Source: Psychrobacter sp. 4Bb (lineage in GTDB: Bacteria > Pseudomonadota > Gammaproteobacteria > Pseudomonadales > Moraxellaceae). From it: a DNA stretch of 64,000 bases. This document shows, in pieces, positions 25,866 through 36,697 of the stretch. Positions within the stretch are counted from its first letter, which is position 1, and each line of letters starts with the position of its first letter. The stretch lies in the NCBI RefSeq assembly GCF_002836735.1, contig NZ_PJAS01000072.1:124001-188000 (forward strand), written 5' to 3'. The position numbers and the translations under genes were made by a program. Below the pieces are notes generated by a model, which was not told the DNA's origin, made no database searches, and was given only the letters and a program-made list of their open reading frames with translations.

Positions 25866-27836
25866 CTACGTCCAAACCAACCATTGTTTTAATAAGTCGC
25901 TTAACGCTTTGTCCTTATAAGTAGCAATATGACAATAGTCAATACCAGCTGCTTTTAAACCATACTCAAAGCTGCCTACATAGCGCGCCCGATGCTGTGG
26001 ATACCAATATACCAATAACGCACGATGCTCGCTCTTACTGCCCTCATCGCTTTCATGCTTACGGATACGTTTGGCTAGCATCGCAGCTTTTTCCGGGAAA
26101 ACATCTTCACCAAACATCACCATGTCAACTTTCTGCTTACGCATCTCCTCTATGACGAGTTGGTTACCTTGGCGACAAATGATCGTAGCACCTAGATATT
26201 CCAGTTCATTTAATAAAGAGCCTGTCTCATGATAGTAATAATAAATAATCGTTAGGCCAGACAATAAGCGCTGCTGTTTTGATTGCTGTTGATTGGGCAT
26301 CGCTATGGTCAGCGTAAACTGTGTACCTACACCAAGCACACTATCAACATCAATCGTAGCACCCATAAGCTGCGCCATTTGTCTAACAATCGGTAAGCCA
26401 ACCCCTGAGCCTTCGTACTGGCGAGTTTGCGACGAATCTACCTGAAAGAACGGATTAAATATATCGTCTAGGTGCTCATTATTGATACCAATACCCGTAT
26501 CTTTCACGCTAATCTGCCAACGATTACTTTTATTAAAATGTGTCAGTTGCGACGTAATCGTAACTTTCCCGACAGGCGTGAACTTAATCGCATTATTGAG
26601 CAGTATCGATAGTATCTGATATATTTTTTCTGAATCACCATATAGGCTATAGTCTATATGATGAATATTACTGATTAACTCTAGCCCTTTTTGCGTAGCC
26701 ATATTTTCAAACTTGGCTAATAGATCAGCGATTAACTGTAATGGATTAAACTCATTTTTATGAATTCTTATCTGACCTTTTTGGATCTGGTTCAACTGTA
26801 TAATATGATCTAAAGACAATACCAATTTATCACTGCCACTACTGATAATCTCTACTGCGTCTTTTTGCTCTCTGCTGAGAGTCTCATAATCTAACAGTTG
26901 TAAACCGCCTACAATTGCATTCAATGACGTTTTTAACTCGTGAGAAATCATGCTTTGAAAATTGTGCAACTGCACATCTAACGATACATCTTTATTGTGT
27001 AATTGCTGTTCAAAAGCCGCAAGGGTTTCATAACCTTGCCTTGCTTCTTGTAAACGGTTGAATAACACAATTAATGCTTTTTTGATTTGGGTTAGTTCTT
27101 GAAAATTGAATTGCTGCGGAATGACTGGCAGTTGCTCTAGATTTGCGTTGTTCATGACAATGGCACAAACATCAGTTAACACTTCAATATCTTTAACTGG
27201 CCAATTAAGCTTTCTAAAAATATATAAGGCAAACATAACAATCAGTACCACTGTTGTTAGCCATAACCACAGGATATTTTGGAACCAATGTAAACGTAGC
27301 AACTCTACGTCCATCGTAATATTAATATAACCAATCAATGTGCTATTTTCGGTAGCTATATCAGTCGTCTCATCTGGCGCTGACGATTCGCTCATAATAT
27401 TTGATAAAGTCAGTGCTAACTGTTGATTGGAATCGGACTTATTGGACGCCATAATACTGGCATCGAAGTCTTTACTAATCACTGGATAGTTGAAACTGAC
27501 CGTATGCGCAAATAAAGCATTTTTCCAATCAGCAAGCGACTGGTCTATATCCTCAATTGGCTCAGAGGTTGAATAGAAAACAATACTTTGAATCATCGGC
27601 TCATTTTCTAACAAGATATTCACTTGCTCAGCCACGACATCTGCCCCATCTGCAGTCGATGCGCTAGTCGTTAGTAGCGATGCCAATTGTTGGATATGGT
27701 GGTTTTTCTCTTGATAGTAATGTACTAAGCCATAAATAAAAGGCAACAGAAAACCTGCCAGCACTGCCAATATGACAGCTTGTATGACAGAACGCCAGAT
27801 AAGTACGGGGATGGTTTGAAACGAACGGTTGTTCAT
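25866..27836 (-). CDS. sensor histidine kinase with degenerate receiver-like C-terminus
   Basis: Inner-membrane sensor kinase of 656 residues. A first membrane helix (about 17-37), a periplasmic domain (40-188) and a second helix (189-208) precede a HAMP-like linker and HisKA. The phospho-accepting His299 is in MISHELKTSLN. The ATPase domain has the N-box LLNNAIKF near 412-419, DTGIGI near 446-451 and GSGVGLPI near 476-483. Residues 525-656 resemble a receiver, but the expected aspartate strand reads VDMVMFGEDVFP, with Gly576-Glu577 at the acceptor position. No response regulator gene is adjacent. The signal is unknown; the overall build recalls BarA/GacS kinases. Confidence 0.88.
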   Translation of the reverse strand: MNNRSFQTIPVLIWRSVIQAVILAVLAGFLLPFIYGLVHYYQEKNHHIQQLASLLTTSASTADGADVVAEQVNILLENEPMIQSIVFYSTSEPIEDIDQSLADWKNALFAHTVSFNYPVISKDFDASIMASNKSDSNQQLALTLSNIMSESSAPDETTDIATENSTLIGYINITMDVELLRLHWFQNILWLWLTTVVLIVMFALYIFRKLNWPVKDIEVLTDVCAIVMNNANLEQLPVIPQQFNFQELTQIKKALIVLFNRLQEARQGYETLAAFEQQLHNKDVSLDVQLHNFQSMISHELKTSLNAIVGGLQLLDYETLSREQKDAVEIISSGSDKLVLSLDHIIQLNQIQKGQIRIHKNEFNPLQLIADLLAKFENMATQKGLELISNIHHIDYSLYGDSEKIYQILSILLNNAIKFTPVGKVTITSQLTHFNKSNRWQISVKDTGIGINNEHLDDIFNPFFQVDSSQTRQYEGSGVGLPIVRQMAQLMGATIDVDSVLGVGTQFTLTIAMPNQQQSKQQRLLSGLTIIYYYYHETGSLLNELEYLGATIICRQGNQLVIEEMRKQKVDMVMFGEDVFPEKAAMLAKRIRKHESDEGSKSEHRALLVYWYPQHRARYVGSFEYGLKAAGIDYCHIATYKDKALSDLLKQWLVWT

Positions 27837-27968
27837 ATCACTCTACTGAGTCGCGGGCAGCTTTCATTTATAGTACAGGTATTTTAAAGATGTGATAAGT
27901 AAAACATTTGAGTATTTTTGAAGCATTGAAGTAGCTATTGATGAGCTTAAACTACAGCGTATTAATAG

Positions 27969-28003
27969 AAAAATGTCATCGCGCTATCGAACGCGATGAC
28001 ATT
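27969..28003 (-). terminator. intrinsic terminator of der
   Basis: AATGTCATCGCG (27972-27983) and CGCGATGACATT (27992-28003) form a perfect 12-pair stem with an eight-base loop. On the minus strand it is followed by a T-run (A residues at 27969-27973). It starts 31 bases after the der stop. Confidence 0.9.
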
Positions 28004-28034
28004 AATCATCAAGCTAAAGCCTAAAATACGAGAA

Positions 28035-29456
28035 TTAACGAGGCTTTTTATCTTTGGTAGTAAATTTCTGTGATCTATTACGCTCACGCTGACGCAATTG
28101 CTGAGCTTTTGCCTTAGTCGGCGTGTCGCTCTTATTAGCATATGGGTTGTCATTTTGCTTCAAGATAACGTTAAGCGGTGTGCCTTCTAGCTTAAACACT
28201 TGACGGAATTGATTCTCTAGATAGCGCTGATAGCTCTTAGGAAGCGCACTGGTTTGGTTACCATGAATAACAATAACGGGTGGATTGTGGCCACCAATAT
28301 GCGCATAACGTAACTTGATACGACGACCAGCAACGGTTGGTGGCGGATTGGCCGTTACCGCATCTTGCAGAATCTGAGTCAAACGGTTGGTCGATACTTC
28401 GAACATTGAAGATTTGTACGCACGTAAGATAGACGGATATAAATTACCGACACCTGTACCATGCAGTGCTGAGATCAAATGTATTTTTACATAAGGAATA
28501 AAGCTAAAGCGGCGATCCATTTCAAGCTTGATATAGTCTCTTTGGTCTTGCGTTAGGCCATCCCATTTATTGATCGCAACGACTAACGCTCGTCCAGCGT
28601 CAAGTGCATAACCAATCATATGCAAATCTTGATCCACGATACCTTCATGAGCATCAATAACAATCACAGTTACGTTAGAATCTTCAATCGCTTGCAAGGT
28701 CTTGATGACAGAGAATTTTTCTACTTTTTCATCGATTTTACCGCGGCGACGTACACCAGCAGTGTCGATCAAAACATAATCACGACCTTCACGCTGATAA
28801 GGAATATAAATACTATCACGCGTCGTGCCTGGCATATCGAATACCACTACTCGGTCTTCGCCAAGCAGGCGGTTGACGAGCGTCGATTTACCCACGTTTG
28901 GGCGACCGATAATAGCAAGCTTTAAGCCTCTTGGCTCTACTATGTTTTCTTGCTCAGGCATATCAGCCGTTAGTACTTCAAGCAAATTGCCCACACCGCG
29001 ACCATGACTGGCTGCCATCGGATATGGCTCGCCCAATCCTAATGCATAGAACTCAGCAGGTGCTGCATCATGTACACCGTCGACTTTATTGGCAACAACA
29101 TAGACAGGCTTGCCTAATGTATGCAAAAACTTGCCAATTTCAGCATCAGCGCCAATCATACCGGCACGAGCGTCAACGACGAATACGATGATATCTGCTT
29201 CATGGATTGCTGTATGCGACTGCTCAGACATATAGTCATCAATATTACCGCTACCGTCATCAGCTTCACCGATACCACCCGTATCTACAACGATAAAAGA
29301 TTTATCTTCATAAGTTGCATCACCGTACTGACGGTCACGAGTCAATCCTGAAAGGTCAGCGACCAATGCCTGCCGACTTTTTGTGAACTGATTAAATAAG
29401 GTGGATTTACCGACGTTTGGACGACCAATTAAGGCGACCACAGGCTTGATACTCAT
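28035..29456 (-). CDS. der: ribosome biogenesis GTPase Der (EngA)
   Basis: Double-GTPase needed for assembly of the 50S subunit. Two G domains are visible, each beginning with GRPNVGKST (near residues 11 and 185). The two domains have their own G3 (DTGG, DTAG) and G4 (NKVD, NKWD) motifs. A KH-like domain closes the protein ([21 protein letters not shown]). It ends in a basic tail rich in Arg and Lys. Length 473 is normal. It is the last gene of the series that begins at ndk, 393 bases after bamB, so it may also have its own promoter. Confidence 0.98.
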   Translation of the reverse strand: MSIKPVVALIGRPNVGKSTLFNQFTKSRQALVADLSGLTRDRQYGDATYEDKSFIVVDTGGIGEADDGSGNIDDYMSEQSHTAIHEADIIVFVVDARAGMIGADAEIGKFLHTLGKPVYVVANKVDGVHDAAPAEFYALGLGEPYPMAASHGRGVGNLLEVLTADMPEQENIVEPRGLKLAIIGRPNVGKSTLVNRLLGEDRVVVFDMPGTTRDSIYIPYQREGRDYVLIDTAGVRRRGKIDEKVEKFSVIKTLQAIEDSNVTVIVIDAHEGIVDQDLHMIGYALDAGRALVVAINKWDGLTQDQRDYIKLEMDRRFSFIPYVKIHLISALHGTGVGNLYPSILRAYKSSMFEVSTNRLTQILQDAVTANPPPTVAGRRIKLRYAHIGGHNPPVIVIHGNQTSALPKSYQRYLENQFRQVFKLEGTPLNVILKQNDNPYANKSDTPTKAKAQQLRQRERNRSQKFTTKDKKPR

Positions 29457-29849
29457 GGGTTACTCTCAGTGAAAGGCACAATGACGGGCAGTACAGTTAT
29501 TCTTATAACCAGTGACATAACAATAGTAATAGATATGCTGCAATTGACCGTGAATTAAAATGAATGATAGAACAATAGCAAAAATAATAGATGGCTATTT
29601 TACGATTAAAAATAGTATATAGGATGGCTTCATTATACCTATTATACATAAATAAGTAGTATATATGGATAGCACATCGGTCGCATAGAGTACGCGAAAG
29701 CCTGTGTTTAAACAAGCAATTTACACAAGGCACTAAACGCTGACTAAGCAGCGTTTGTGTTTTATAAATGATAATCAAGAATAGGCTTAAGGGCTATAGT
29801 GAAATATTACACTTCGTTAATTATCTATAAGCACCTATCTATATAGTTA
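29457..29849. other. intergenic region between bamB and der
   Basis: No credible gene; a 91-codon open frame on the minus strand lacks protein-like composition. It holds a hairpin at 29735-29756 and AT-rich sequence that may contain a der promoter on the minus strand. Confidence 0.5.
29735..29756. other. hairpin between bamB and der
   Basis: AAACGCTG (29735-29742) pairs perfectly with CAGCGTTT (29749-29756) around a six-base loop. There is no T-tract in the direction of bamB transcription, and only GTGTTTT on the other side. It may be a weak terminator or an RNA-processing site. Confidence 0.45.
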
Positions 29850-31058
29850 TTAGCGCACTAACTGCCAGATAGCAACTTGTCCTGACGTACTTTGAGTCAT
29901 TAAACGACCACCTTGGACTTGCAAGTTGGTCAACGCACCTTTTGTCTCTACGCGACTAACGATGCTACCCGTAGCAGGGTCAAACAAATGCACTACACCA
30001 TCGAAATCACCAATGGCAATATAGTTGCCAATCATCACAGGATTGGTAAGATCTCGATAAGCCAATTCGTCACTTTCCCAAAGTGTCTCGCCACTGTTGC
30101 GATCATAAGCAACTACTTTGCCATCTAAACTGGTAGCGATAACTTGCTGAGTGTTTACCGCCAGTGATTTGAGACTCGCAATTTCATTGACGAACATTAC
30201 CTGACGCGAGGCCAAATCAATACCTAATAGCTGACCACTATAGCTGATCGCAAATAACTGATTTTTATCTAAGATAGGTTTGCCATCGACATCGCTCATG
30301 CGCTCAACTTCACTACTACCAGCACCTACGCCAACACGTCTTGACCATAGCGGAAGACCATTATCGACAGTAATTGCATGCAGGCGACCATCAGCTGTTG
30401 CTAAAAGCGCTGTCTCATTGTCTAATAAAGTTGGCGCAGCGCTACCGCGAACGCTGATAGCAGGTACTTGAGTTGCGAACTGCCATACTGATTGTCCGGT
30501 TTGTAGTGACAGACCATGTAAGAAACCATCATTTGCTGATAATACCACACGATTATTGGTAATCAGTGCTGGCGTCAAAACCGAACCTGATAACTGCTGC
30601 TGCCAGCGTTTTGCACCAGTCGTGCTATCAAATGCCATGACCTTGCCACCACGAGTACTAACGATAGCTGTCTGGCTCAATGCATCTACTGCAACACCGC
30701 CGGTGATTTGGTCGTCAACATTGATTGACCATACGCGCTCGCCTGCACTATTAAACCCTGACAGCTCACCACCGCGTGATGCAGTAACGATTTGACCATT
30801 GGCATAGCCAACTTGCAAATCTAACGGATCTTTTTTGCTGGCTTTTTTATTGCCAACATCGGTACTGAAAACAGGCTGTAGTACGCTAATCGGCTGAGCG
30901 ATTTGTACCAATTTTACCGGATCATTAACCACAGGCTTAATACCGCGATTACATCCAATCACTGCCGTGCTCATTACTGCCAGTACGGCCACATGCATAA
31001 CTGTCTTTTTGATAGTCTTGGTGTTTAATATTTTGCTAGAGCGAATAGATTGAGTCAT
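29850..31058 (-). CDS. bamB: outer-membrane assembly lipoprotein BamB
   Basis: Beta-propeller lipoprotein of the BAM complex, which inserts outer-membrane proteins. The signal peptide ends in VIGC. The rest consists of repeated PQQ-like blades, for example GAKRWQQQLSGSVLTPALI, GQSVWQFATQVPAIS, GLPLWSRRVGVGAG and GETLWESDELAYRD, each with the Trp-containing strand typical of this fold. Length 402 is close to E. coli BamB. It follows yfgM by 146 bases, and the order hisS-yfgM-bamB-der is the conserved one. Confidence 0.96.
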   Translation of the reverse strand: MTQSIRSSKILNTKTIKKTVMHVAVLAVMSTAVIGCNRGIKPVVNDPVKLVQIAQPISVLQPVFSTDVGNKKASKKDPLDLQVGYANGQIVTASRGGELSGFNSAGERVWSINVDDQITGGVAVDALSQTAIVSTRGGKVMAFDSTTGAKRWQQQLSGSVLTPALITNNRVVLSANDGFLHGLSLQTGQSVWQFATQVPAISVRGSAAPTLLDNETALLATADGRLHAITVDNGLPLWSRRVGVGAGSSEVERMSDVDGKPILDKNQLFAISYSGQLLGIDLASRQVMFVNEIASLKSLAVNTQQVIATSLDGKVVAYDRNSGETLWESDELAYRDLTNPVMIGNYIAIGDFDGVVHLFDPATGSIVSRVETKGALTNLQVQGGRLMTQSTSGQVAIWQLVR

Positions 31059-31204
31059 TGTATGTTCTCACTACAGATAAATTATTATTAATTAGTAAAT
31101 TGGCCAACCGCAAATTAGTAATCATTAGGTTATATTAAAAAAGAGCTTTGGCTGATTACCAACTCTCAATACTATACTACTGACTTAATATCTAGCCTAC
31201 TGAC

Positions 31205-31984
31205 TTACTGCCCTGCTTCGACAGTGACTTCATTCGAGGTATCCATCACTAGCGATGGCTCTTGAATAAGACTGGTTTGCTCAGCAATCGGCTCAGCCGT
31301 GATACCTAAGCTTTCCATCTTTAATGCCAATACTGCACGCGTTTCTTGACGGCTACGTAATAGCTCCCACGCATTGCTATAAGATTTAATCGCTGAGTCT
31401 TTATTGTCTTGCGCTAAGTAAATATCACCCAGTAGCTCCTGCTGACTTGCTTCAAACGAGCTTGGCATGTCATTGTTTGCTTCTGACAGTGCAGTATCTG
31501 TATCACCTGCGGCCAATAACGTTTTTGCATAGCGTAAACGAGTAATCGCTTCTAGACCGGCATCACCCAAATCGATGGCCAATGCTTTTTTGAATGTCTC
31601 AGTCGCTGCTGCAAAGTCATCATTGTCTACTTGTTGACGTGCTTTTATCATTAGCGCTTGCCATGCATAAACTGACTCACCGTGCGTGCTGACCAAAGTA
31701 TCAATATTTTTGTCTAGCTGGCTACGACTTTGGGTAAGTGCTTCTTGAGCCTCTGCTTCTAAATCTGGGTTTTGCGAGGCCAGTTTGACCTCTTCATTTA
31801 GCTGCTGAATATCAGCATATTGATCGGCGGCAACAGTATCTACTCGCGCATGATTGTTTTGCCAGTATGTCCAACCAAAGTAGGCGGCCAGTGCTAACAA
31901 AATCGCAGTAACGATATAACTACCATATTGCTTTAGCGCTTGCATGGAGTTATCTGCATTTGGCGAATTAGGTGTCAGAGCCAT
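31205..31984 (-). CDS. yfgM: YfgM-family tetratricopeptide membrane protein
   Basis: Ancillary protein of the SecYEG translocon in E. coli, where it works with the periplasmic chaperone PpiD. It has one N-terminal membrane helix (about residues 23-42) with a short cytoplasmic head. The periplasmic part of about 210 residues carries TPR-like helices (AAATETFKKALAIDLGDAG, AITRLRYAKTLLAAGDTDTAL, GDIYLAQDNKDSAIKSY). Identification rests on this build and on its position between hisS and bamB. The extra C-terminal 25 residues are low complexity. Confidence 0.88.
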   Translation of the reverse strand: MALTPNSPNADNSMQALKQYGSYIVTAILLALAAYFGWTYWQNNHARVDTVAADQYADIQQLNEEVKLASQNPDLEAEAQEALTQSRSQLDKNIDTLVSTHGESVYAWQALMIKARQQVDNDDFAAATETFKKALAIDLGDAGLEAITRLRYAKTLLAAGDTDTALSEANNDMPSSFEASQQELLGDIYLAQDNKDSAIKSYSNAWELLRSRQETRAVLALKMESLGITAEPIAEQTSLIQEPSLVMDTSNEVTVEAGQ

Positions 31985-32054
31985 ATATATTTACCTGATA
32001 AAATTTACATTAAATTGCTGGGACGACAAATAAAGCTGATTAGTTAAAAACTGA

Positions 32055-33344
32055 CTAGCGACGAGAAAAGTTATCTTTATTTGATAACCAATCTTGTGCG
32101 ACCGTCTTTTGCTCACCTGTCTGCATATCTTTAATACTAATCGTATTATCATCCAGCTCTTGCTGGGCGATGATGACTGTCAATGCCGCGCCTGACTTGT
32201 CCGCCTTCTTCATTTGCGCTTTTAGACTCGTGGCACTGGCCATCTTTACTCGTACATCTGGACGACTGTGACGCAAGTTCTGTGCATAGCTTATACCAGC
32301 ACTATATACCTCAGGATGGGCCACAACGAATACATCACAAGCAGGTATATCAGAAATCGGCGCAACCGCTTCTATCAATAACAATAGACGCTCAAGCCCC
32401 ATCGCAAAACCAACACCAGGCTCAGATTTTACTGGTTTACTACCATCTGTACCGATTGATTTTAATTGCCCGACTAGCCCATCATAACGACCACCCGCAC
32501 AAACGGTAGCTTGACTTCCAAGCTTATCTGTTACCCACTCAAATACCGTTTTATTGTAATAATCAAGGCCACGTACTAAGTGCGGATTGATTTCAAAATC
32601 GATATTAAGCGCAGTCAGATAGGCTTTGACCTGCTCAAAATGCGCCACACTCTCTTCACCCAAGAAGTCAGCAAGCTTTGGCGCATTTGCCAATACTGCT
32701 TGCGTGCTCGCCTCTTTACTATCCAAGATACGTAAAGGGTTAGTCGTTAGACGGCGCTTACTGTCTTCGTCTAGCTGGTCTTTTTTATCAGTTAAATAGG
32801 CAACCAATGCTTCGCGATAAGCATAACGTTCATCCAACTCACCCAAACTGTTTAGTTGCAAACGCATCTCATTATTGAGACCTAGCTCTTGCCACATCAA
32901 ATGAGTCATCGCAATCAGCTCAGCATCAGCATCCGGTAGTGCGCTACCGAAGCTCTCGACACCTAACTGATGAAACTGACGATAGCGGCCTTTTTGCGGG
33001 CGCTCGTAGCGGAACATTGGACCGATATACCAAAGCTTGGGCGTATCACCACGTAGCAAGTTGTGCTCGATAACTGCACGTACTGCTCCAGCTGTGCCTT
33101 CAGGACGCAACGCTAATGGCGTTGGTGGCTCAGATTTATCAGTAAAGCTGTACATTTCTTTTTCGACGATGTCAGTCGCGCCGCCAATAGCACGGGCAAA
33201 TAGATCCGTCTGTTCAACGATAGGCAAGCGAATATGCTCGTAACCGTACCTACCAAGTACATCAGCCAATATCGCTTCTAAATGCAGCCACTTTGCTGAT
33301 TGGTCAGGCAAAATATCATTAAAACCTTTGATAGCTTTGATCAT
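32055..33344 (-). CDS. hisS: histidyl-tRNA synthetase
   Basis: Class II aminoacyl-tRNA synthetase that charges tRNA-His. Visible motifs are the N-terminal [13 protein letters not shown], motif 2 ([21 protein letters not shown]), the histidine-specific blocks [13 protein letters not shown] and [10 protein letters not shown], and motif 3 ([14 protein letters not shown]). The C-terminal anticodon-binding domain runs from about 330. Length 429 is normal. It is placed between ispG and yfgM in the conserved series. Confidence 0.98.
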   Translation of the reverse strand: MIKAIKGFNDILPDQSAKWLHLEAILADVLGRYGYEHIRLPIVEQTDLFARAIGGATDIVEKEMYSFTDKSEPPTPLALRPEGTAGAVRAVIEHNLLRGDTPKLWYIGPMFRYERPQKGRYRQFHQLGVESFGSALPDADAELIAMTHLMWQELGLNNEMRLQLNSLGELDERYAYREALVAYLTDKKDQLDEDSKRRLTTNPLRILDSKEASTQAVLANAPKLADFLGEESVAHFEQVKAYLTALNIDFEINPHLVRGLDYYNKTVFEWVTDKLGSQATVCAGGRYDGLVGQLKSIGTDGSKPVKSEPGVGFAMGLERLLLLIEAVAPISDIPACDVFVVAHPEVYSAGISYAQNLRHSRPDVRVKMASATSLKAQMKKADKSGAALTVIIAQQELDDNTISIKDMQTGEQKTVAQDWLSNKDNFSRR

Positions 33345-33467
33345 GGTACGGTCGTATCCTTAAATGTTTAACAGGTATTCTATTATTGTTTTCTATATAT
33401 TCAAATAAGCGTATTATCTAATTGATACTGTGACGGTATAGCCCAACGTATCAATCTATTCTATGGC

Positions 33468-34583
33468 TTATTTTACGCGAATGATTTCATTTTCACGTTT
33501 TTTTGCCAAGTCTTCTGCATGGGCGCGAACCATACCTTCTATTTCATCGACCAGATTGCCTGTATCGATAAGGTGGCTTTTTTCACCCATACGATAGACC
33601 AGTGATCTAGGGGCAGCACCAACGATACCGATATCGGCCTCTTTTGCTTCTCCTGGACCGTTTACCTTACAGCCGATCACAGATAGATTCATCGGTTCAC
33701 GAATATCTTCTAAGCGAGACTCTAACGCTGTCATTACTTTAATCACGTCAAACTCTTGACGCGAACAGCTTGGACAGGCGATAAAGTTTACACCGTTCGA
33801 ACGAATATTAAGCGACTTTAAGATATCAAAACCAATCTTAATCTCTTCTTCAGGCTCAGCGGCTAATGAGATACGAATAGTATCGCCAATACCGTCTAGC
33901 AATAATCCACCTAGCGCAATAGCAGATTTGACAGCGCCCGTACGATAGACACCCGCTTCCGTCACGCCCAAATGTAATGGGTTATCAATTTGCGCTGATA
34001 TTAAGCGATAGGCATCTAATGTTAGAAACACGTTACTGGCTTTGACAGATACTTTGTACTGGTCAAAATTAAGACGCTCTAAAATATCAATATGGCGCAT
34101 TGCCGACTCTAGCATTGCCTCGCCAGTTGGCTCAGTATACTTGCGCTGTATGTCTTTTTCTAAAGAGCCAGCGTTGACGCCAATACGAATCGGAATATTA
34201 TGATACTTGGCACAAGCGACCACTTCACGTACTTTGGCATCGCTACCAATGTTACCGGGATTGATACGTAAACAGTCAGCGCCTGCTTCAGCAACGGCCA
34301 AAGCGATTTTATGATCAAAATGCACATCAGCGATCAAAGGCACGTTTACCAATTTACGAATTTCGCCAAAAGCTTTGACAGTATCCATTGTTGGCGTTGA
34401 TACGCGCATCAAATCAGCACCTGCTTCGACACAACGCTCGATTTGGGCAACAGTCGCTGCTACATCACAGGTGTCAGTGTTGGTCATGCTCTGTACGCTA
34501 ATTGGTGCATCACCACCAACCGCGACATCACCGACATAGATTTTTTTGGTCAGACGACGATTAATAGGCGATGGCATTGACAT
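33468..34583 (-). CDS. ispG: 4-hydroxy-3-methylbut-2-enyl diphosphate synthase IspG
   Basis: Iron-sulfur enzyme of the MEP isoprenoid pathway that makes HMBPP from methylerythritol cyclodiphosphate. The cluster site [12 protein letters not shown] and a third cysteine in [15 protein letters not shown] are intact. The N-terminal barrel shows [22 protein letters not shown], typical of the family. Length 371 matches E. coli IspG. A ribosome site AAGGA precedes the ATG at 34583; a second in-frame ATG is two codons on. It lies between rodZ and hisS. Confidence 0.98.
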   Translation of the reverse strand: MSMPSPINRRLTKKIYVGDVAVGGDAPISVQSMTNTDTCDVAATVAQIERCVEAGADLMRVSTPTMDTVKAFGEIRKLVNVPLIADVHFDHKIALAVAEAGADCLRINPGNIGSDAKVREVVACAKYHNIPIRIGVNAGSLEKDIQRKYTEPTGEAMLESAMRHIDILERLNFDQYKVSVKASNVFLTLDAYRLISAQIDNPLHLGVTEAGVYRTGAVKSAIALGGLLLDGIGDTIRISLAAEPEEEIKIGFDILKSLNIRSNGVNFIACPSCSRQEFDVIKVMTALESRLEDIREPMNLSVIGCKVNGPGEAKEADIGIVGAAPRSLVYRMGEKSHLIDTGNLVDEIEGMVRAHAEDLAKKRENEIIRVK

Positions 34584-34656
34584 ACATAAATCCTTGAATC
34601 AAAAATAGAAAAGCCCTAGGCCTTTGTACATATAATATAAACCAGCTAAATCGACA

Positions 34657-34719
34657 AACACATATTCGCTTTATTCAAACACATGGCTGCTTCATCCAAA
34701 CATATGAGTGCTTTATTCA
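34657..34719. repeat. three imperfect 21-bp tandem repeats between rodZ and ispG
   Basis: Units at 34657-34677, 34678-34698 and 34699-34719 share the pattern AACACATnnnYGCTTYATYCA, with 5-6 differences between neighbours. A truncated fourth copy follows to about 34736. The units lie immediately after the rodZ stop (34742) on the transcribed strand. Confidence 0.7.
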
Positions 34720-34741
34720 AATTTGGTGCTTATGCAACTGA

Positions 34742-35554
34742 CTATGGTGTCAATTCAAAAGTAGCTTGCTTATCTGTTGCATACGTATCTAACGCAACTG
34801 GTTGTTGATTGAGCATCAAGCTAACATTATCGATATTATCAATTTGCACATTAAACGGTGGCATACCTGACAAGTCATAGTTACCTGCAGACTGAGAACC
34901 ATTTATCAGACTGTTTCCAGAAGCATCCGTGATACTAACCACAGCGTCGCTTGTCAATACAAGGTTTAGGTTAGCCGTTGCTGCAGCATCACCTAGATTC
35001 AATGCAGAGCCAGAAGCACCAACGCCACTCGCGTCACTATTGATGGCGGCACCTTGGGCTTGCTCTATCGCTGACATGTCTTCAACAGCTGATACAGGCT
35101 CTTGGGTGTTTTCTTTGCTAGCGTTACTCACCATACGGAATAGGAACACCGCCAAGATAATCAATCCGATAACGCCTATGATCAATAGCGGGTTAAAGCG
35201 GATGCGGTTGTGAGTATCACGCTGCAAAGTCCCCATTGGGCGCAGTGGCGTATCGATATTGCTGGCTGATTTGGCCTTTAGCTCATTGGGATAAGCGGCA
35301 TCGAAGCTACTAGCGATTTTTGCTGAATCTAAGCCCAGATATTTGGCATAGTTAATCGCAAAACCACGAGCAAACGCAGCCTGTGGTAGCTCAGCGAAGT
35401 TTTCGCTTTCTAGCGCTTCTAGATGACGCTTTAGAATAAACAGCTCAGCCGCGGCTGCGTCTAAAGTTACTTGCTTATTTTTACGGGCTTGCTGCAACAC
35501 GGCACCAAATGATCCCTGAGCGTTAGATTGAGTGTTAGATGATGGGGTGATCAT
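34742..35554 (-). CDS. rodZ: RodZ-like cytoskeletal protein
   Basis: Membrane protein that links MreB filaments to the envelope and helps to set rod shape. An N-terminal helix-turn-helix (about 15-85, LQQARKNKQVTLDAAAAELFILKRHLEALE) faces the cytoplasm. A basic patch and a membrane helix (about 125-146) follow. A Ser/Ala/Gly-rich linker and a DUF4115-type beta domain (about 200-270) are in the periplasm. The ATG at 35554 forms an ATGA overlap with the pilF stop, so I prefer it to the ATG two codons upstream. Confidence 0.93.
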   Translation of the reverse strand: MITPSSNTQSNAQGSFGAVLQQARKNKQVTLDAAAAELFILKRHLEALESENFAELPQAAFARGFAINYAKYLGLDSAKIASSFDAAYPNELKAKSASNIDTPLRPMGTLQRDTHNRIRFNPLLIIGVIGLIILAVFLFRMVSNASKENTQEPVSAVEDMSAIEQAQGAAINSDASGVGASGSALNLGDAAATANLNLVLTSDAVVSITDASGNSLINGSQSAGNYDLSGMPPFNVQIDNIDNVSLMLNQQPVALDTYATDKQATFELTP

Positions 35555-36498
35555 TTCCATGGTGCCTCTGGATTGTTAAGCCAAGTCTTAAGTTGTTTTG
35601 CTTCATCACTTAGCGGATAAGCGGATAAAAGCTGCTGTGCCAATTGCTGGCGCGTTGTTATATTATTTTGTGCTGCTGCAAGCTTGATACCTTGTAAGAG
35701 CAAGCGCGGGCTAACACCCTGCCCCTGCACCAATATCAGCGTCTCATCATACAGTCTCTGTGCCTGCGGTACACGCTGTTGTGCCAGCAATAAATCTACC
35801 AGTTCGATATGAGCAATGATGCTGTTACGATTGCCATCAAGTGCCCGTAAAAATGCTTTTGAAGCAGCACTATTATCACCTAACTGTAGATAAGTACGAC
35901 CTAGGTTTTCTAGCGCGCCAATACGGCCTTCATAGCCTAGCGTCGCCCCTGCAATCTCAAACTGTTCTGCTGCTTCACGGTAGCGCTTTGTCTGTGACAG
36001 ATACACGCCATAATTATTGTGTGCTTGTACAAAGTCTTTATCTAGCGCGATTGCTTTTTTGAAGTACTCATCAGCTTTGGCTAGATTGATACGGCTGCCT
36101 TCTTGCTGCAACAAAACGCCCATCATATCATAGGCTGGCGCATAACGGCTATCGGCAGCAAAGGCTTTTTCGAGCTGCTGCTGCGCGGTATCTAGCTCAT
36201 TTTTTCGGATGTATTGCGCGGCAAGTGAGGTACGTACACGGGCGATTTCCTGCTGATCTAAATTTCGATCGTTGCTAGCGCGCGTAGATGTTTGATAAGG
36301 AGAGTTACCTAGCAAATCATTAGTCGGGGTGGTCTGACAGCCACTTAATACAAGGACGCCAAATACTGCCGACAGCACTGCACGCTTTGGCAAAGCGGTT
36401 TGGGCAGCATTGATACTCGACTGCTTATAAAATTTAGAAAATGATTTTTGATATTTGAACTGACAAGAATTTTTAGAAGTCATCATAGCCGCCATCAT
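35551..36498 (-). CDS. pilF: type IV pilus biogenesis lipoprotein PilF/PilW
   Basis: Outer-membrane lipoprotein with TPR units that guides assembly of the PilQ secretin in type IV pilus systems. The lipobox is LSGC after a long N-terminus (about 50 residues), so the exact start is uncertain; the frame can be read from a TTG at 36513 or from ATGs at 36498 and 36486. Several TPRs follow (AAQYIRKNELDTAQQQLEKA, YAPAYDMMGVLLQQEG, VQAHNNYGVYLSQTKRYREAAEQF, ALENLGRTYLQLGDNSAASKAF). It overlaps rodZ by four bases. Confidence 0.9.
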   Translation of the reverse strand: MMAAMMTSKNSCQFKYQKSFSKFYKQSSINAAQTALPKRAVLSAVFGVLVLSGCQTTPTNDLLGNSPYQTSTRASNDRNLDQQEIARVRTSLAAQYIRKNELDTAQQQLEKAFAADSRYAPAYDMMGVLLQQEGSRINLAKADEYFKKAIALDKDFVQAHNNYGVYLSQTKRYREAAEQFEIAGATLGYEGRIGALENLGRTYLQLGDNSAASKAFLRALDGNRNSIIAHIELVDLLLAQQRVPQAQRLYDETLILVQGQGVSPRLLLQGIKLAAAQNNITTRQQLAQQLLSAYPLSDEAKQLKTWLNNPEAPWK

Positions 36499-36697
36499 AA
36501 AACTGGGATTCAATGCGTTCGATCTTCGAGGCCTCAGTTTAATAGATTTAACCCCTATAAGTACAATTTAGTTGTTATTAATTGCCACGTTCTGCAATCT
36601 TGACAGTCATTGCTACATTTTCTTACCATTGCGACAGACAAAAGACAGCTAAAACGCTATACCAGTCGAATATAACGTTTATCTTCTAGAGAACGTG

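Noticed and set aside
29503..29778. 91-codon open frame on the minus strand between bamB and der
   Set aside because: Composition rich in Cys, Tyr and Ile and no ribosome site; it overlaps a hairpin and looks non-coding.
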